Both the position numbers and the translations under genes were made by a program. Below, one piece after another: positions 8,142-16,908 of a stretch of 64,000 nucleotides of DNA (position 1 is the stretch's first letter; every line of letters begins with the position of its first letter). The DNA comes from Kitasatospora cinereorecta (GTDB taxonomy: Bacteria > Actinomycetota > Actinomycetes > Streptomycetales > Streptomycetaceae): assembly GCF_024172095.1 (NCBI RefSeq), contig NZ_JAMZDX010000009.1, positions 248,001-312,000 on the forward strand. Reading direction: 5' to 3'. Below the pieces are notes generated by a model. That model made no database searches and was not told the DNA's origin. It worked only from the letters and a program-made list of their open reading frames with translations.

Positions 8142-8528
8142 ATGCTGTCTCGCCGTACGTCCCTGCGCTCCGCCGTGGCCGCCCTCGGCGTGGGTGCCGC
8201 GCTCGCCCTGGGCGCCAGCACCCCCGCCTTCGCCGCCAACGAGGGCGACCACTGGCTCTACACGCCCAACTGCACCGCCGACCAGAAGATCGAGCTGCAC
8301 CCCTACAGCGGGGTCTACCACGACGCCCAGGCCATCGACCCGACCTACCTGGGCGGGAGCTGTGAGTTCATCCTCACGGACAACGGCCGGGTCATCTACG
8401 ACTCCTTCAGCGGTGCGCAGTCCCCCTGGTACTACGACGGCCCCGGCCACACCATCTGCGCCAAGGTGATCGAGTACAACTACAACGGGCGTGGCACCAA
8501 CTACACGGCCAACGGCGTCTGCAACTGA
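8142..8528 (+). CDS. Small secreted protein, unknown family
   Basis: This 128-residue protein has a Sec signal peptide (MLSRRTSLRSAVAALGVG, cleavage after AFA before ANEGD). The mature part (about 97 residues) has four Cys (PNCTA, GSCEF, TICAK, GVCN at the end), which suggests two disulfides, and many aromatic residues. The ATG follows GAGAAGGGA at good spacing. It is divergent from the tethered XRE-type gene and convergent with the G1 peptidase, separated from the latter by a strong terminator. I do not recognise the family. Confidence 0.75.
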   Translation: MLSRRTSLRSAVAALGVGAALALGASTPAFAANEGDHWLYTPNCTADQKIELHPYSGVYHDAQAIDPTYLGGSCEFILTDNGRVIYDSFSGAQSPWYYDGPGHTICAKVIEYNYNGRGTNYTANGVCN

Positions 8529-8569
8529 CCCACGAGCCGATGAACGCATCGGCCTGCTGATCCACAACC

Positions 8570-8605
8570 GCGGTCCCACCGCCGGTGTTCGGACGGTGGG
8601 ACCGC
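8570..8605. terminator. Bidirectional terminator hairpin
   Basis: GCGGTCCCACCG pairs perfectly with CGGTGGGACCGC across a 12-base loop, between two convergent genes. Confidence 0.75.
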
Positions 8606-8672
8606 AGTCGTCGGAGTCGGCCGGCAAGGCGACCGGCGGTGACTGGGCCCCCTCCGCTGGGGCACCGGCGCC

Positions 8673-9392
8673 CTACTCGCGCAGGAACGTTTCGCTGAAG
8701 CTGGTGCCACTGGAGCCGAGCGCGCTGGTGCGGGCCTCGTAGGCGCCGTTCGAGGGGTCGAGCGCGACCGGGCCGAAGGAACCGAGGGACTTGCCGTTGA
8801 CGGTGGCGGAGCTGAAGTTCTGGGTGCCGAAGTTGGGGTAGGCCCCGGTCGGCGACTCGATGATGACCTCGGCGCTGGCGCGCTTCGCGGAGGAGAGGGA
8901 CTTGGTGGTGCTGTAGGTCCAGCTCCGCGAGGAGTTGGTGAGCTTGAGGGTGTACTTGCTGCCCCCGGCGTAGGTCACCGAGGCGGTGATGACGTCGCCG
9001 GCCGACACCGGGTACGAACCGGTGCTCAGGTAGACCGGGTTCGCGGGGTACATCTCGTACCAGGCCTGGTGCACGGGGCTGCCGCTGGAGCAGTCGGTCG
9101 CCACCCCGGTCTGCTCGACGGTCGAGGAGCCGTACCCGTCGATGCCGACCCAGGGGGCGTAGAGGTCGTTGGTGGAGTTGCAGGTCGCCCTCGCCTCGGT
9201 CCAGGTCGCCGAGACGGAGGTGAAGCCGCTGCCCGTGGCGACGTAGCCGCCCCAGTTGTAGCCGTTGGTGTTGTACTGCAGGGGACGGAACGACAGTCCC
9301 TGTGCGGCCGCCGCCGTGGTCGGCGCCGCGGGGGCCACGAGGGTGGTCGCCGCTGCCGCGAGGGTGGCGAGGCGTATCAGGACTCTGCGCAT
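8673..9392 (-). CDS. Secreted G1-family (glutamic/eqolisin) peptidase
   Basis: This 239-residue preprotein has a signal peptide (RLATLAAAATTLVAPAAPTT). The mature part carries the eqolisin core: NWGGYVATG, WVGIDGYGSSTVEQTGV with the expected catalytic Gln94, and WYEMYPANPV with the expected catalytic Glu113. Peptidases of family G1 use a Gln/Glu dyad and are acid-active in fungi; bacterial members are exported. It should cleave proteins outside the cell at low pH. The ATG sits behind GAGGAGCC. It is transcribed alone. Assignment is good because both catalytic motifs are intact and in order. Confidence 0.85.
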   Translation of the reverse strand: MRRVLIRLATLAAAATTLVAPAAPTTAAAAQGLSFRPLQYNTNGYNWGGYVATGSGFTSVSATWTEARATCNSTNDLYAPWVGIDGYGSSTVEQTGVATDCSSGSPVHQAWYEMYPANPVYLSTGSYPVSAGDVITASVTYAGGSKYTLKLTNSSRSWTYSTTKSLSSAKRASAEVIIESPTGAYPNFGTQNFSSATVNGKSLGSFGPVALDPSNGAYEARTSALGSSGTSFSETFLRE

Positions 9393-9745
9393 GGTGGCTC
9401 CTCTGTGGGGGAACGCTCAGGATGCTCACACGCCAGCCCGAGCCGTGTGGGCGGCTGTTGGGGGTGGCAGTTCAGGATTGCCCTACTGCCATGGGCATGG
9501 CAAGCCATCTTCTGGCAAAGGGACATGAGCGAAATACTCCGCCGCATACCTCGTTTGACGGCAGCTCCTCTGCCGGCCGCCCGCCTCCAGGCGGTCCGTC
9601 AGCTCACCGGACCCGTCGACGACACCAGGACGGGAAGGCAGCTACAGGCCCAGCCCCGGACGCCAACGAGTGGCATCACCGGTTCTACGACCGCGCCGCG
9701 TTCGAAGAGCCCACCGCAACGACTTTGACGCGCGGGCTTCGGTCC
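9393..9745. other. Intergenic stretch upstream of the G1 peptidase
   Basis: Contains a perfect inverted repeat TGCCATG-GG-CATGGCA at 9487-9502, about 95 bases before the peptidase start, a possible operator. A short frame from ATG 9524 (MSEILRRIPRLTAAPLPAA) and a neighbouring frame ending in DANEWHHRFYDRAAFEEP look faintly coding but are not joined, so no gene is called. Confidence 0.4.
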
Positions 9746-10588
9746 TCAGCCGTTCGAGGGGGTCGGGACCGGAAGGAGGGCGAGGCGTACGGCGGACGGG
9801 CTTCCCGGGGTGGCCTGGTAGACCACCAGCTGCTGGTCGGGGGAGCTGTTGAGGGTGAGCGTCTCGTAGGCCAGCTCCAGGTCGCCGGCCTGCGGGTGGT
9901 GCAGCCGTTTGGTGCCCGCGGACTTGCCGTGCACGTCGTGGCGTGCCCACAGGACGCGGAACTCGTGGCTCTGGAGGGAGAGTTCGCCGACCAGGCAGAC
10001 GAGCCGCGGGTCGTGGGGATCCTGGCCTGCGGCGCTGCGCAGGGCGGCGACGGCGGAGCGGGCCGCTGCCGGCCAGTCCGCGTGGAACGGCCGGGCGGCC
10101 GGGTCGAGGAACGTCATTCGCACGAGGTTGTCCACCCGCCCGAACTCGCTGTAGAGGGCGGCGGCCTGCCGGTTGAGGGCCAGGACGTCCAGGGTCCGGC
10201 CGGTGACCAGGGCGGGCGTGGTCAGTGCGGACATCAGGTGCACCAGCGCGGGCGCGGCCCGGTCGGGCGCGCGCCGTAGCCGTAGCCGTGGTGCGGGCGG
10301 TGCGGCGAGGTTGGTCAGGTGCTCGGCGGCGTCCGCGTCCAGGTGCAGGGCGCGGGCGACGGCGTGCAGCAGCTGTGCGGAGGGGTTGCGCTCACGGCCC
10401 TGTTCGAGGCGGGTGTAGTAGTCGGTGCTGACCCCGGCGAGTTGGGCGACCTCTTCCCGGCGCAGGCCGGGCACCCGCCGGTGGCCGGAGATCGTTACGC
10501 CCGCCTGCTCGGGGGACAGCCGGGCGCGGCGGGCCCGCAGGTACTCCCCGAGCGGGTTGTCGCGTCGCGGGGGTCGTTCCGAGTTCAT
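9746..10588 (-). CDS. XRE-type regulator with MmyB-like ligand-binding domain
   Basis: This 280-residue protein starts MNSERPPRRDNPLGEYLRAR. Residues 10-80 hold the helix-turn-helix typical of the group (VPGLRREEVAQLAGVSTDYY, then TRLEQGRERNPSAQLLHAVA). The rest matches the MmyB-like PAS-type domain (LVTGRTLDVLALNRQAAALY, DPAARPFHADWPAAAR, VLWARHDVHGK, then LTLNSSPDQQLVVYQATPG). Such proteins are cytosolic repressors or activators, often of the neighbouring divergent gene. Here the neighbour is the amidohydrolase, 270 bases away. The effector is unknown. Length is normal for the family. Confidence 0.9.
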   Translation of the reverse strand: MNSERPPRRDNPLGEYLRARRARLSPEQAGVTISGHRRVPGLRREEVAQLAGVSTDYYTRLEQGRERNPSAQLLHAVARALHLDADAAEHLTNLAAPPAPRLRLRRAPDRAAPALVHLMSALTTPALVTGRTLDVLALNRQAAALYSEFGRVDNLVRMTFLDPAARPFHADWPAAARSAVAALRSAAGQDPHDPRLVCLVGELSLQSHEFRVLWARHDVHGKSAGTKRLHHPQAGDLELAYETLTLNSSPDQQLVVYQATPGSPSAVRLALLPVPTPSNG

Positions 10589-10858
10589 GATCCGAGGCTA
10601 CGGGGACGCAGGAACCGGCAGAACCCCTCACCGGGGGTGCGTCACACCCTGGGAGCGCCGCACCCGCGGTGAGCTGAGGCCTGGAGGAGCCTGCGGCCGC
10701 CTGCCAGCGTGGACCTCCGGACACCTCGTCACCGACCCCTGCGGACCGACCGACCGCGGATCGCCGCCCGGGACGTGTCCACGGGCCCGAGGCCCATCCC
10801 GGACCGGCCCCGCCGCGTCCCCCTCACCCACCGACCCTGTTTGCGAAACGGACCCTGC

Positions 10859-12292
10859 ATGCAGCACCTCGTCCACCGCTCGACCGACACCGACCGGCCC
10901 GCACTCCTCGACCGGCTGCGCGCAACCGCCGGCGACCGGGAGCGCCGCGTCCTGTTCACCGGCGCCACGATCCTCACCATGGACCCGGCCCTCGGCACCC
11001 TCGAACGCGGCGACCTCCTCGTCACCGGCAGCACGATCACCGCCGTCGGCCCCGACCTGAAGGCGGCCGGCGCCGCGGACAACGCCATCGTGGTCGACGC
11101 CGGCGGCACCCTCCTCGCCCCGGGCTTCGTCGACACGCACCGACACGCCTGGCAGGCGCAACTGCGCCGCACCATCCCCGACGTCGACGACCTGGCCGGC
11201 TACCTGGCCACCACCCTGGCCGGCTGCGCCCCGGCCTACCGGCCCGAGGACATGTACACCGGCACGCGGCTGGCCGCGCTCGGCGCCGTCGACGCGGGCA
11301 TCACCACGATGCTGGACTTCTCCCACAACTCCCGCAGCGCGGCGCACTCCGACGCCGCCGTGCAAGCACTCCTCGACACCGGCATCCGCGGTGTCCATGC
11401 CGCGATGGCGCCGCATTTCGGCAGCTGGGACCGACAGTGGCCGGCCGACCTGGCGCGGCTGCGCGACCGGTACGCCGACCCGCTGCTCACCTTCCGCCTC
11501 GCCGCCCTGGCCACTCCCGAGATCGCCGGACCCGACCTTGCCTTCGGACCAGAACTAGCGTGTTTCGCCCGAGAGTTGGGAATCGGCGTGAGCGTGGACG
11601 CGGTGTTCGGCGAAGCCTCCTCGCGGGCGATCCTCGACTGGGAGCGGGCAGGACTGCTCGACGAGCAGGTGTCGCTGATCCACGCCACCGGCCTCGGCCC
11701 CGATGCCTGGCGGGCGATCGCGGCCAGTGGCGCCACCGTCTCGCTCGCCCCCACCTCCGAGCCGCAGATCGGCCTGGAGAGCGCCGTACCCGCCGTCGAC
11801 GAGGCACTGGCCGTCGGCGTGCGGCCCGGGCTGAGCATCGACGTCGAAGTCGCCCTCGCCGGCGACATGTTCACCCAGATGCGAGCGCTGCTCGCGATCC
11901 AGCGGATGCGCGCCGTGAACGCCGCCTACCTCGCGGGCGACAGTGGACCGGTGCCGCAGCGGATCGGCACCGCCGACGTCCTGGACTTCGCCACCCTCCA
12001 GGGCGCACGCACCTGCGGCCTCGACCGGGTCACCGGCTCCCTCACCCCCGGCAAGCAGGCCGACCTGCTGCTGCTCACCGCCGACGAGCTCAACAACCTT
12101 CCCCTGAACGACCCGACCGGCACGGCCGTCCTCGGTTGCGACACCCGCAACATCGACACCGTGCTGATCGCCGGACAGGTCCGCAAATGGGCCGGCCGCG
12201 TCCTGGACGTCGACCTGCCCGCGCTGCGCGCCGAGGCCTCGGCCTCACGCGACCGTATCCTCCGCGCGGCCGCCGGTCACCAGCAGGACTGA
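10859..12292 (+). CDS. Amidohydrolase of the cytosine deaminase/ATZ-TRZ group
   Basis: This 477-residue cytosolic metal-dependent hydrolase has an N-terminal composite beta domain (VLFTGATILTMDPALGTLER) followed by the metal site GFVDTHRHAW (His94, His96). Later ligand positions are likely in LIHATGLGPDAW and LSIDVEVALAGDMF, and the C-terminal domain returns with GSLTPGKQADLLLLTAD. Family members remove amino or chloro groups from heterocycles such as cytosine, guanine or triazines. The substrate here is not readable. ATG 10859 is preferred over upstream frame extension, which is Pro/Arg-rich. The divergent XRE/MmyB gene is the obvious candidate regulator. A long hairpin follows the stop. Confidence 0.85.
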   Translation: MQHLVHRSTDTDRPALLDRLRATAGDRERRVLFTGATILTMDPALGTLERGDLLVTGSTITAVGPDLKAAGAADNAIVVDAGGTLLAPGFVDTHRHAWQAQLRRTIPDVDDLAGYLATTLAGCAPAYRPEDMYTGTRLAALGAVDAGITTMLDFSHNSRSAAHSDAAVQALLDTGIRGVHAAMAPHFGSWDRQWPADLARLRDRYADPLLTFRLAALATPEIAGPDLAFGPELACFARELGIGVSVDAVFGEASSRAILDWERAGLLDEQVSLIHATGLGPDAWRAIAASGATVSLAPTSEPQIGLESAVPAVDEALAVGVRPGLSIDVEVALAGDMFTQMRALLAIQRMRAVNAAYLAGDSGPVPQRIGTADVLDFATLQGARTCGLDRVTGSLTPGKQADLLLLTADELNNLPLNDPTGTAVLGCDTRNIDTVLIAGQVRKWAGRVLDVDLPALRAEASASRDRILRAAAGHQQD

Positions 12293-12308
12293 CCACCGGG
12301 CGCCGGCG

Positions 12309-12358
12309 CGGGTCCGCTCCCGGCCGGGCGGCCGGACGGCCGGAGGGGAGCGGACCCG
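12309..12358. terminator. Bidirectional terminator between convergent genes
   Basis: CGGGTCCGCTCCC pairs with GGGAGCGGACCCG (13 bp, perfect), enclosing a second small GC-rich inverted repeat. Confidence 0.8.
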
Positions 12359-12366
12359 GTCGGTCA

Positions 12367-12924
12367 TCAGCCGGGGGTGACCGCGTTCCAGGTCAGTTCA
12401 CGCTGGAAGCCGTGGCGCCAGCCGCGGGTGTGGACGGGGTCGGTGCGGGGGTTGTCGAAGCCGTCCTTGGCGTCGACGTTCTGCCCGCTGTCCCAGAAGG
12501 ACTGCAGCGCGGACGCCCCCCAGCCCTCCCGTCCTCCCCACGACCACAGTTCGCCGTTGGCCCCCAGGGGCGAGGTCCCGGAGTCCTCCATCACCACGAC
12601 GCCCTCGTTGCCGCCGGTGTAGGCCATGATTTCGTCCTTGGCCGGGTTGTACAGGGTGAACTGCCCGGCGGGGCCGAGCTGCTTCCACAGGCAGAAGGGG
12701 TCGGGGTTGGCGGTGTCGACCTTCTTGAGCCAGACCCAGTTGTCCGCGGGGCTGGCGCACAGTGCGTAGCCGGAGAACGTCCCGCTCATGATCATGACCT
12801 TGGGCGTGGCGGCCTGGGCCGGGGTCCCGGGCAGTGCGGCGAGAAGGGCGGTGGCGATGCCGGCGGCCGCGAGGCCGTTCCGGAGGCGGCGGCGATTGCG
12901 GGAGACCTGCGTGAACGGATTCAT
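12367..12924 (-). CDS. Secreted protein, unknown family, beta-trefoil-like appearance
   Basis: This 185-residue preprotein starts at the ATG preceded by AAAGGAG (MNPFTQVSRNRRRLRNGL). The signal peptide is cleaved near AQA-ATPKV. The mature part alternates hydrophobic and aromatic short strands (FCLWKQLGPAGQFTLYNPA, EIMAYTGGNEGVVVMED, ELWSWGG, QSFWDSGQNVDAK), reminiscent of a beta-trefoil lectin, but it has only two Cys and no QxW triplet. The open frame extends 30 codons upstream without a ribosome site. It is convergent with the amidohydrolase. No function is assigned. Confidence 0.7.
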   Translation of the reverse strand: MNPFTQVSRNRRRLRNGLAAAGIATALLAALPGTPAQAATPKVMIMSGTFSGYALCASPADNWVWLKKVDTANPDPFCLWKQLGPAGQFTLYNPAKDEIMAYTGGNEGVVVMEDSGTSPLGANGELWSWGGREGWGASALQSFWDSGQNVDAKDGFDNPRTDPVHTRGWRHGFQRELTWNAVTPG

Positions 12925-13182
12925 GTGAAGAGACTCCTTTTCTGGTGTCCGGATTCCTGGACGGCTTTCGTCCCGCCCGTTTCCTGATGCGGGCGTCCTG
13001 CTTTCTCCGTGCATTCCTCTCCGTCACCGGCTGATGTCATGACTATGACAAGCGAGGGAGGTGGGGGGAACCGACTCGACCTGGACGGACTATGCCGTGG
13101 CACAAGTGGGCCAGGAGGACCTGCGGGCCGACGAGTGTGGTCCGCGTACGTCGAGCGACAGTTGACCCTGAGCGGGCGGCGC

Positions 13183-13443
13183 TCAGGAGGCGATCGGGCC
13201 GCGGACCAGGAAGCCGTGGAGCCCGATGGCTGCGCCGTCGACGTCGGCGGGTTCCGGCGGGCCGTCGAGGGCGAGCCCGCAGAGGGCACGCAATGCATCG
13301 ACGCCCAACCTCAGGGCGTGGAACGGCAGGGCGTCGGGGTCCTCGGCGCGGTCGGGCCAGGGGACGGTGGCGGCGCGGCGGTCGGCCGCCCAGTAGCGGG
13401 CCTCGAAGGGAAGCGGCTCGCCGATGTCCTCGACGCGGCCCAT
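13183..13443 (-). CDS. Small acidic cytosolic protein, possibly DUF6968-like
   Basis: This 86-residue protein starts MGRVEDIGEPLPFEARYW behind GAGG at acceptable spacing. The central part ALPFHALRLGVDALRALCGL followed by ALDG resembles short actinomycete proteins in which a GVDALQAL segment precedes a helical end (DUF6968 in my memory). The last residues (IGLHGFLVRGPIAS) complete a plausible fold. There is no signal peptide or membrane segment. The frame is open far upstream, but composition changes to Arg/Pro-rich before the chosen ATG. The family assignment is tentative. Confidence 0.5.
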   Translation of the reverse strand: MGRVEDIGEPLPFEARYWAADRRAATVPWPDRAEDPDALPFHALRLGVDALRALCGLALDGPPEPADVDGAAIGLHGFLVRGPIAS

Positions 13444-13878
13444 TTCGGCGCCTCGTTCCGATCCTCCGGCACGCCGCAAGCGGTCGTCTGCCGCTGCGCC
13501 TCGACGTCCTCGTCGGCCGGGTCTTTGCGAACTCCCGGGGCGCTCGCCAGCCTGCTGGACGCCGCACTTCTGCGGTTCGTCTCCGCACCCTGGGTGACCG
13601 GCCCGCTCGGAATGTACCGCTGGCCGGCCGCGCGGGCCTGTTCGTGGGCTGCAGTGTCGGAGATCGATGTCCGTCTTTGCCTGGATGCCGCCGCTGCGGC
13701 GGGTCGGCTGATGGTGCGTTCGGTCGATGGACGCGGCTTCGGTCTCGCGGCTTTCGTCCCGGGCCGGCCGGGTGAGGTGTGCTGTTGGTGGTGTCCGGGT
13801 GGGTGGGGGAGGTGCGAGTCTTTGTTCAGGCGGTCGCGGGACGGCGCCGGGGGCAGTGATGTCGCTTGGGAGCAAGAG
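13444..13878. other. Intergenic stretch between two small divergent genes
   Basis: Both strands show long open frames, but they are Arg-rich shadows without motifs. It must carry the promoters of the flanking genes. I see no operator-like palindrome. Confidence 0.4.
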
Positions 13879-14358
13879 ATGGTCGATGAGAGTGTGGTCG
13901 AGGCCGTGGTGGCCCGGTTGCGGGCGGCGGGCGGCGCTGAAGGGGCCGAACCGCATCCGCGGGCCGGGGCGCTCGTCCTCCCGGACGGGCGGCCTGCACC
14001 CCAGTGCATCCGCCTCTGGGCGGCGTTCGACAACTTCTACCCGTTGAACGGCGGCCGCAGCAGCGTGCCCGTTGCCGACGACGAGGGCGTGCTGGTGGTG
14101 GAGCCGATGGACCGTGTCCTGCGGCGGGTGTGCCTGGAGTCGATCGAGGACGAGATCGACGACGAGACCGCGGAGTACCTCGAGGAACTGGTCGAGAAGT
14201 TCGCCGCAGATCTTCCCGGCTACGGGGCCGTCCTCGCGGACGAGCACCCGGACCCGGTGCTGTGGATCTCGGCTTCCGCAGAGGTGAGCGTCCTGTGGTA
14301 CAGGCACGATGCGTTCGACCGGCGGATTCCGTTCCTGGACCTCATCGCCGACCTGTGA
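13879..14358 (+). CDS. Acidic hypothetical protein
   Basis: This 159-residue protein starts at ATG (MVDESVVEAVVARLRAAG) after GGGAG six bases upstream. It is strongly acidic in the centre (ESIEDEIDDETAEYLEELVE) and ends YRHDAFDRRIPFLDLIADL. There are no signal peptide, membrane segments or catalytic motif. Size, acidity and aromatic content (LWAAFDNFYPLNGG) resemble small immunity-type proteins, and two SUKH-like genes lie 2-5 kb away, but I cannot place it in a family. The same frame is open to 13009, but that part lacks a coding look. Confidence 0.6.
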   Translation: MVDESVVEAVVARLRAAGGAEGAEPHPRAGALVLPDGRPAPQCIRLWAAFDNFYPLNGGRSSVPVADDEGVLVVEPMDRVLRRVCLESIEDEIDDETAEYLEELVEKFAADLPGYGAVLADEHPDPVLWISASAEVSVLWYRHDAFDRRIPFLDLIADL

Positions 14359-14390
14359 CCGTCGACGTGCCGGTAGTGCTGGGTCGACGG
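14359..14390. terminator. Hairpin between convergent genes
   Basis: CCGTCGAC (14359-14366) pairs perfectly with GTCGACGG (14383-14390), directly after the upstream stop codon. Confidence 0.6.
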
Positions 14391-14394
14391 GGGT

Positions 14395-15122
14395 CTACAG
14401 CTGCTCGAAGTGGAAGGAACGGATGAAGCAGTCCCGCGGCTGGCCGAGGGCGAAGAGGACGCAGTCGAGGACGGATCGGGCGGTCAGCGGGTCGTCCGCG
14501 GTCCGGGAGGCCTGGTCCCAGGTGGCGTGGAGCGGGTCGCCGTCCGTGAAGTCCGGCGGGTAGAGCGAGATGACCCGGATGCCCTCGGGGCGGAGTCGAT
14601 GGGAGAGGACGTCGGCGAAGCCGGCCTGGGCGGCCTTGGCTGCGTAGAACGCGGGATGCGCCTGGGACCGGTGGTTCCGGGCCTCTGCGGCCGAGGAGAC
14701 CAGGTTGACCACATCCGCGCCCTCGGACGCCCGGAGCAGGGGCAGGAAGTGCTTGACCGTCAGCAGGGTGCCGGTGGCTCCGGAAGCGACGGTGTCGGTG
14801 ATCGCTTCGTCGTCGGCGTCCCACAGGTCAGGGCCGGCGAGGTACCGGCGCCGTTGTTGATCAGCACATCCACGCTGGGGGTGTGCGCGGCGACCTGCTG
14901 CGCGAAGTCCCGTACCGTGGCCGGGTCGGCCAGATCGCAGGCGAATGCCTCCACGCGCGCACCGCTGTCGGCCGCCACCTCCTCGGCCGTCCTCCGGGCG
15001 GCGGCTGGCGTGCGGGCGGAGACGAACACGTGCGCACCCGTCCGGCCGGCGTGCAACGCGAACGCCCTCCCGAACCCGCGCCCGGCCCCGGTGACAACCA
15101 CGGTCTTCCCGGCGAGATCCAT
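14395..15122 (-). pseudogene. Short-chain dehydrogenase/reductase split by a frameshift
   Basis: The N-terminal half reads KTVVVTGAGRGFGRAFALHA (TGxxxGxG cofactor loop) up to VDVLINNGAG. The frame then turns to junk, while another frame continues YLAGPDLWDADDEA, then GTLLTVKHFLPLLRASEGAD, VVNLVSSAAEARNHRSQ and YAAKAAQAGFADVLSHRL. All SDR parts are present in order: NNGAG, catalytic Ser of LVSSA and the YxxxK. So a single missing base near 14845 breaks an otherwise complete gene of about 242 codons. The ATG at 15122 has AGGGGG upstream. This could be a true pseudogene or a sequencing error; the intact downstream half suggests a recent event. Confidence 0.8.
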
Positions 15123-15212
15123 CCGAGTACCCCCTTCGACCTTCCTGGTGTTGATCACGGTGAGCCTAACCTCCGTGTTGCGGGTCGGTTCGGCTGATCC
15201 GGATGATCGAGG

Positions 15213-15740
15213 TCAGTCGCCGAGGACCCGCTCCCACAGCAGCCCGTCCCGCCAGCTCCCGTCGAGAAAGATCGAGGAGTGCGCGACGCCGTACGGGCTG
15301 AACCCGTTGCGGCGCAGCACCCGCTGCGACGGCAGATTCTCCAGATTGGTGGACGCCTCGGCGCGGTGCAGCCCGAGTTCGTCCGTCATCACCCGGAGTG
15401 CGAGCTCGACGGCGCGCCCGGCGTGCCCTTGGTTCTGGGCGACACTGCCGATCCAGTATCCGACGGAGCCGCGGCGTAGGTGCACCTGCGGCAGGATGCC
15501 TCCGATGGTGACCTGCCCGATCACCTGGTCGTCGGCGAGTACCACGCCCGGCCAGACCGTGCCGGCCCGGTATCCGGCCAGCAGCTCGTCGATCCGCTCC
15601 GCCTGGCCCTCCGGGGTGAAGAACTCGGCCGGCCGGGCCGGTTCCCACCGCCGAAAAGCCTCGACGTCCCGCACCCGATGCGCGGCGATCGGGGCGGCGT
15701 CGGTCGGCTCGATCAGGCGGATCCTGGTGCTGCTGTGCAT
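15213..15740 (-). CDS. GNAT-family N-acetyltransferase (RimJ-like)
   Basis: This 175-residue cytosolic enzyme should transfer acetyl from acetyl-CoA to an amine. It starts MHSSTRIRLIEPTDAAPIAA behind AAGGA. The order of segments fits the RimJ/RimL group: VWPGVVLADDQVIGQVTIGG, then GSVGYWIGSVAQNQGHAGRA (the Q/N-x-G-x-G/A CoA loop), then LGLHRAEASTNLENLPSQRV and LRRNGFSPYG. Substrate may be a protein N terminus or a small molecule. The frame is open for 140 more codons upstream, through an ISL3-type end sequence, but that part has no start with a ribosome site. Confidence 0.9.
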   Translation of the reverse strand: MHSSTRIRLIEPTDAAPIAAHRVRDVEAFRRWEPARPAEFFTPEGQAERIDELLAGYRAGTVWPGVVLADDQVIGQVTIGGILPQVHLRRGSVGYWIGSVAQNQGHAGRAVELALRVMTDELGLHRAEASTNLENLPSQRVLRRNGFSPYGVAHSSIFLDGSWRDGLLWERVLGD

Positions 15741-15813
15741 GGGCTGATCCTTGTCGGGGTGCGTCGGACGAGACGGCCAGCCTATGCACCGGTTGGCTTT
15801 GTTCACGAGAACG

Positions 15814-15860
15814 GGTTCTGGTCCAACTTCTGTGGCGTGCCCACCCTCTGTGACCGTTGA
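15814..15860 (+). repeat. ISL3-type terminal sequence, copy A (direct)
   Basis: GGTTCTGGTCCAACTTCTGTGG followed by 25 bases ending TGTGACCGTTGA. Over 47 bases it differs by about six from the inverted copy at 21950-21904, and it shares the first 17 bases with the left end at 16791. No transposase follows. From here to 16069 I see no gene; the minus-strand frame (SGHAHNLALRYVRAAHRLLG) looks like coding debris of unknown origin. Confidence 0.75.
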
Positions 15861-16069
15861 TCTTGCTGGCGGGTCTCGCGTGATCGCGATCTCGATGCCG
15901 TGCAAGAGTCTGACAGGCCAACAGGTCGCGCCGTAGGAAAGCCCGCTGCTGAACCGAGCGCTTCCCGACCGGCCGAGCAGCCGGTGAGCGGCGCGAACGT
16001 ACCGGAGGGCGAGGTTGTGGGCGTGGCCGGACAGAGCTGGAACCCGCACCTGCCGACGCCATGCTCGCT

Positions 16070-16594
16070 TCAGGACAGGGGCTCGTAGAAAGCGCCGTCG
16101 GGCGCGAAGTTGCGGGAGCCCGCCATCACATCCTCGCCCCGGAGGTAGGCCAACAGCCATTCGCCGAACGTCATCTCATAGAGAACCCAGGAGAAGGAGT
16201 CGAGCTCCTGAATGAGGACGCGCCAGGGCGACGAGGGCCCAGCCGGAACGCGGAGGAAGACAGCCTCGCCTGTCCGAGCTGTCGCGATCGGCATCAACTC
16301 GCCGGGCCTCGCCCCCGCAGGGCCGGGCAGGAACTCTGTCGAGTCCTCCTCTTGCCAGAACTCGAGGTTGTCGCGGACAGATTTATGAAGGTTGTGCAGA
16401 AGATGGCCGGCCGGATGCTCCAGGTACAGCTGATTGTTGATCAGGACCGACCCGTAGGCGTCCACGACCTCACGGAAGTCCGCCGGGAACTCGAACCCGA
16501 ACTCCCGCTCCATCTCCGCCCACGGCTCCGGATCCGACCAGTTGAATCCGGGCTCGCCCAACAGCGACCGAACCTCCGAGAACGATGCCACCAC
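16070..16594 (-). CDS. SUKH/SMI1-KNR4-like protein (putative immunity protein), copy 1
   Basis: This protein of about 174 residues has the SUKH-1 signature: WAEMEREFGFEFPADFREVV followed by DAYGSVLINNQLYLEHP, then HKSVRDNLEFWQEEDSTEFL, PGELMPIATARTGEAVFLRV, and at the end FGEWLLAYLRGEDV. SUKH proteins are cytosolic and often neutralise nuclease toxins of polymorphic toxin systems, but many are orphans. Start: GTG 16594 or GTG 16591, both within range of GGAGGG. It lies between two direct ISL3-type ends (15814 and 16791), and a second SUKH-like gene and a secreted nuclease gene follow within 5 kb. Confidence 0.75.
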   Translation of the reverse strand: MVASFSEVRSLLGEPGFNWSDPEPWAEMEREFGFEFPADFREVVDAYGSVLINNQLYLEHPAGHLLHNLHKSVRDNLEFWQEEDSTEFLPGPAGARPGELMPIATARTGEAVFLRVPAGPSSPWRVLIQELDSFSWVLYEMTFGEWLLAYLRGEDVMAGSRNFAPDGAFYEPLS

Positions 16595-16908
16595 TGCGCC
16601 CTCCACCAGGTTGCGGACGTCCTGGCTGGAGCACCCGCACCGGCAGCATACGAGCTGCCGACCCGCGCCCGGCGCCCACCCGGATCGAGACCGGCACCGA
16701 CTTCTGCCGCCTCGCCACCACCCCCGCCCGACCGACCAGCAGCCGCTCTCGGAGGCCGTCAACAACCGCTCTCAGGTCTTTCTTCTCAAGTTCTGGTCCA
16801 ACTTCTCTGGCGCACCTACTCCGTGTGACCGTTGAGCTCGTCGGACACCTCCCGAGATCGTCTGGAAACGGCCGGTGGCGGCGGCGTTCGGGCTGATGGT
16901 TCTGGGCT

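Noticed and set aside
15866..16060. Minus-strand sequence SGHAHNLALRYVRAAHRLLG as a transposase remnant
   Set aside because: Looks coding but I cannot match it to a known transposase; kept only as a remark.
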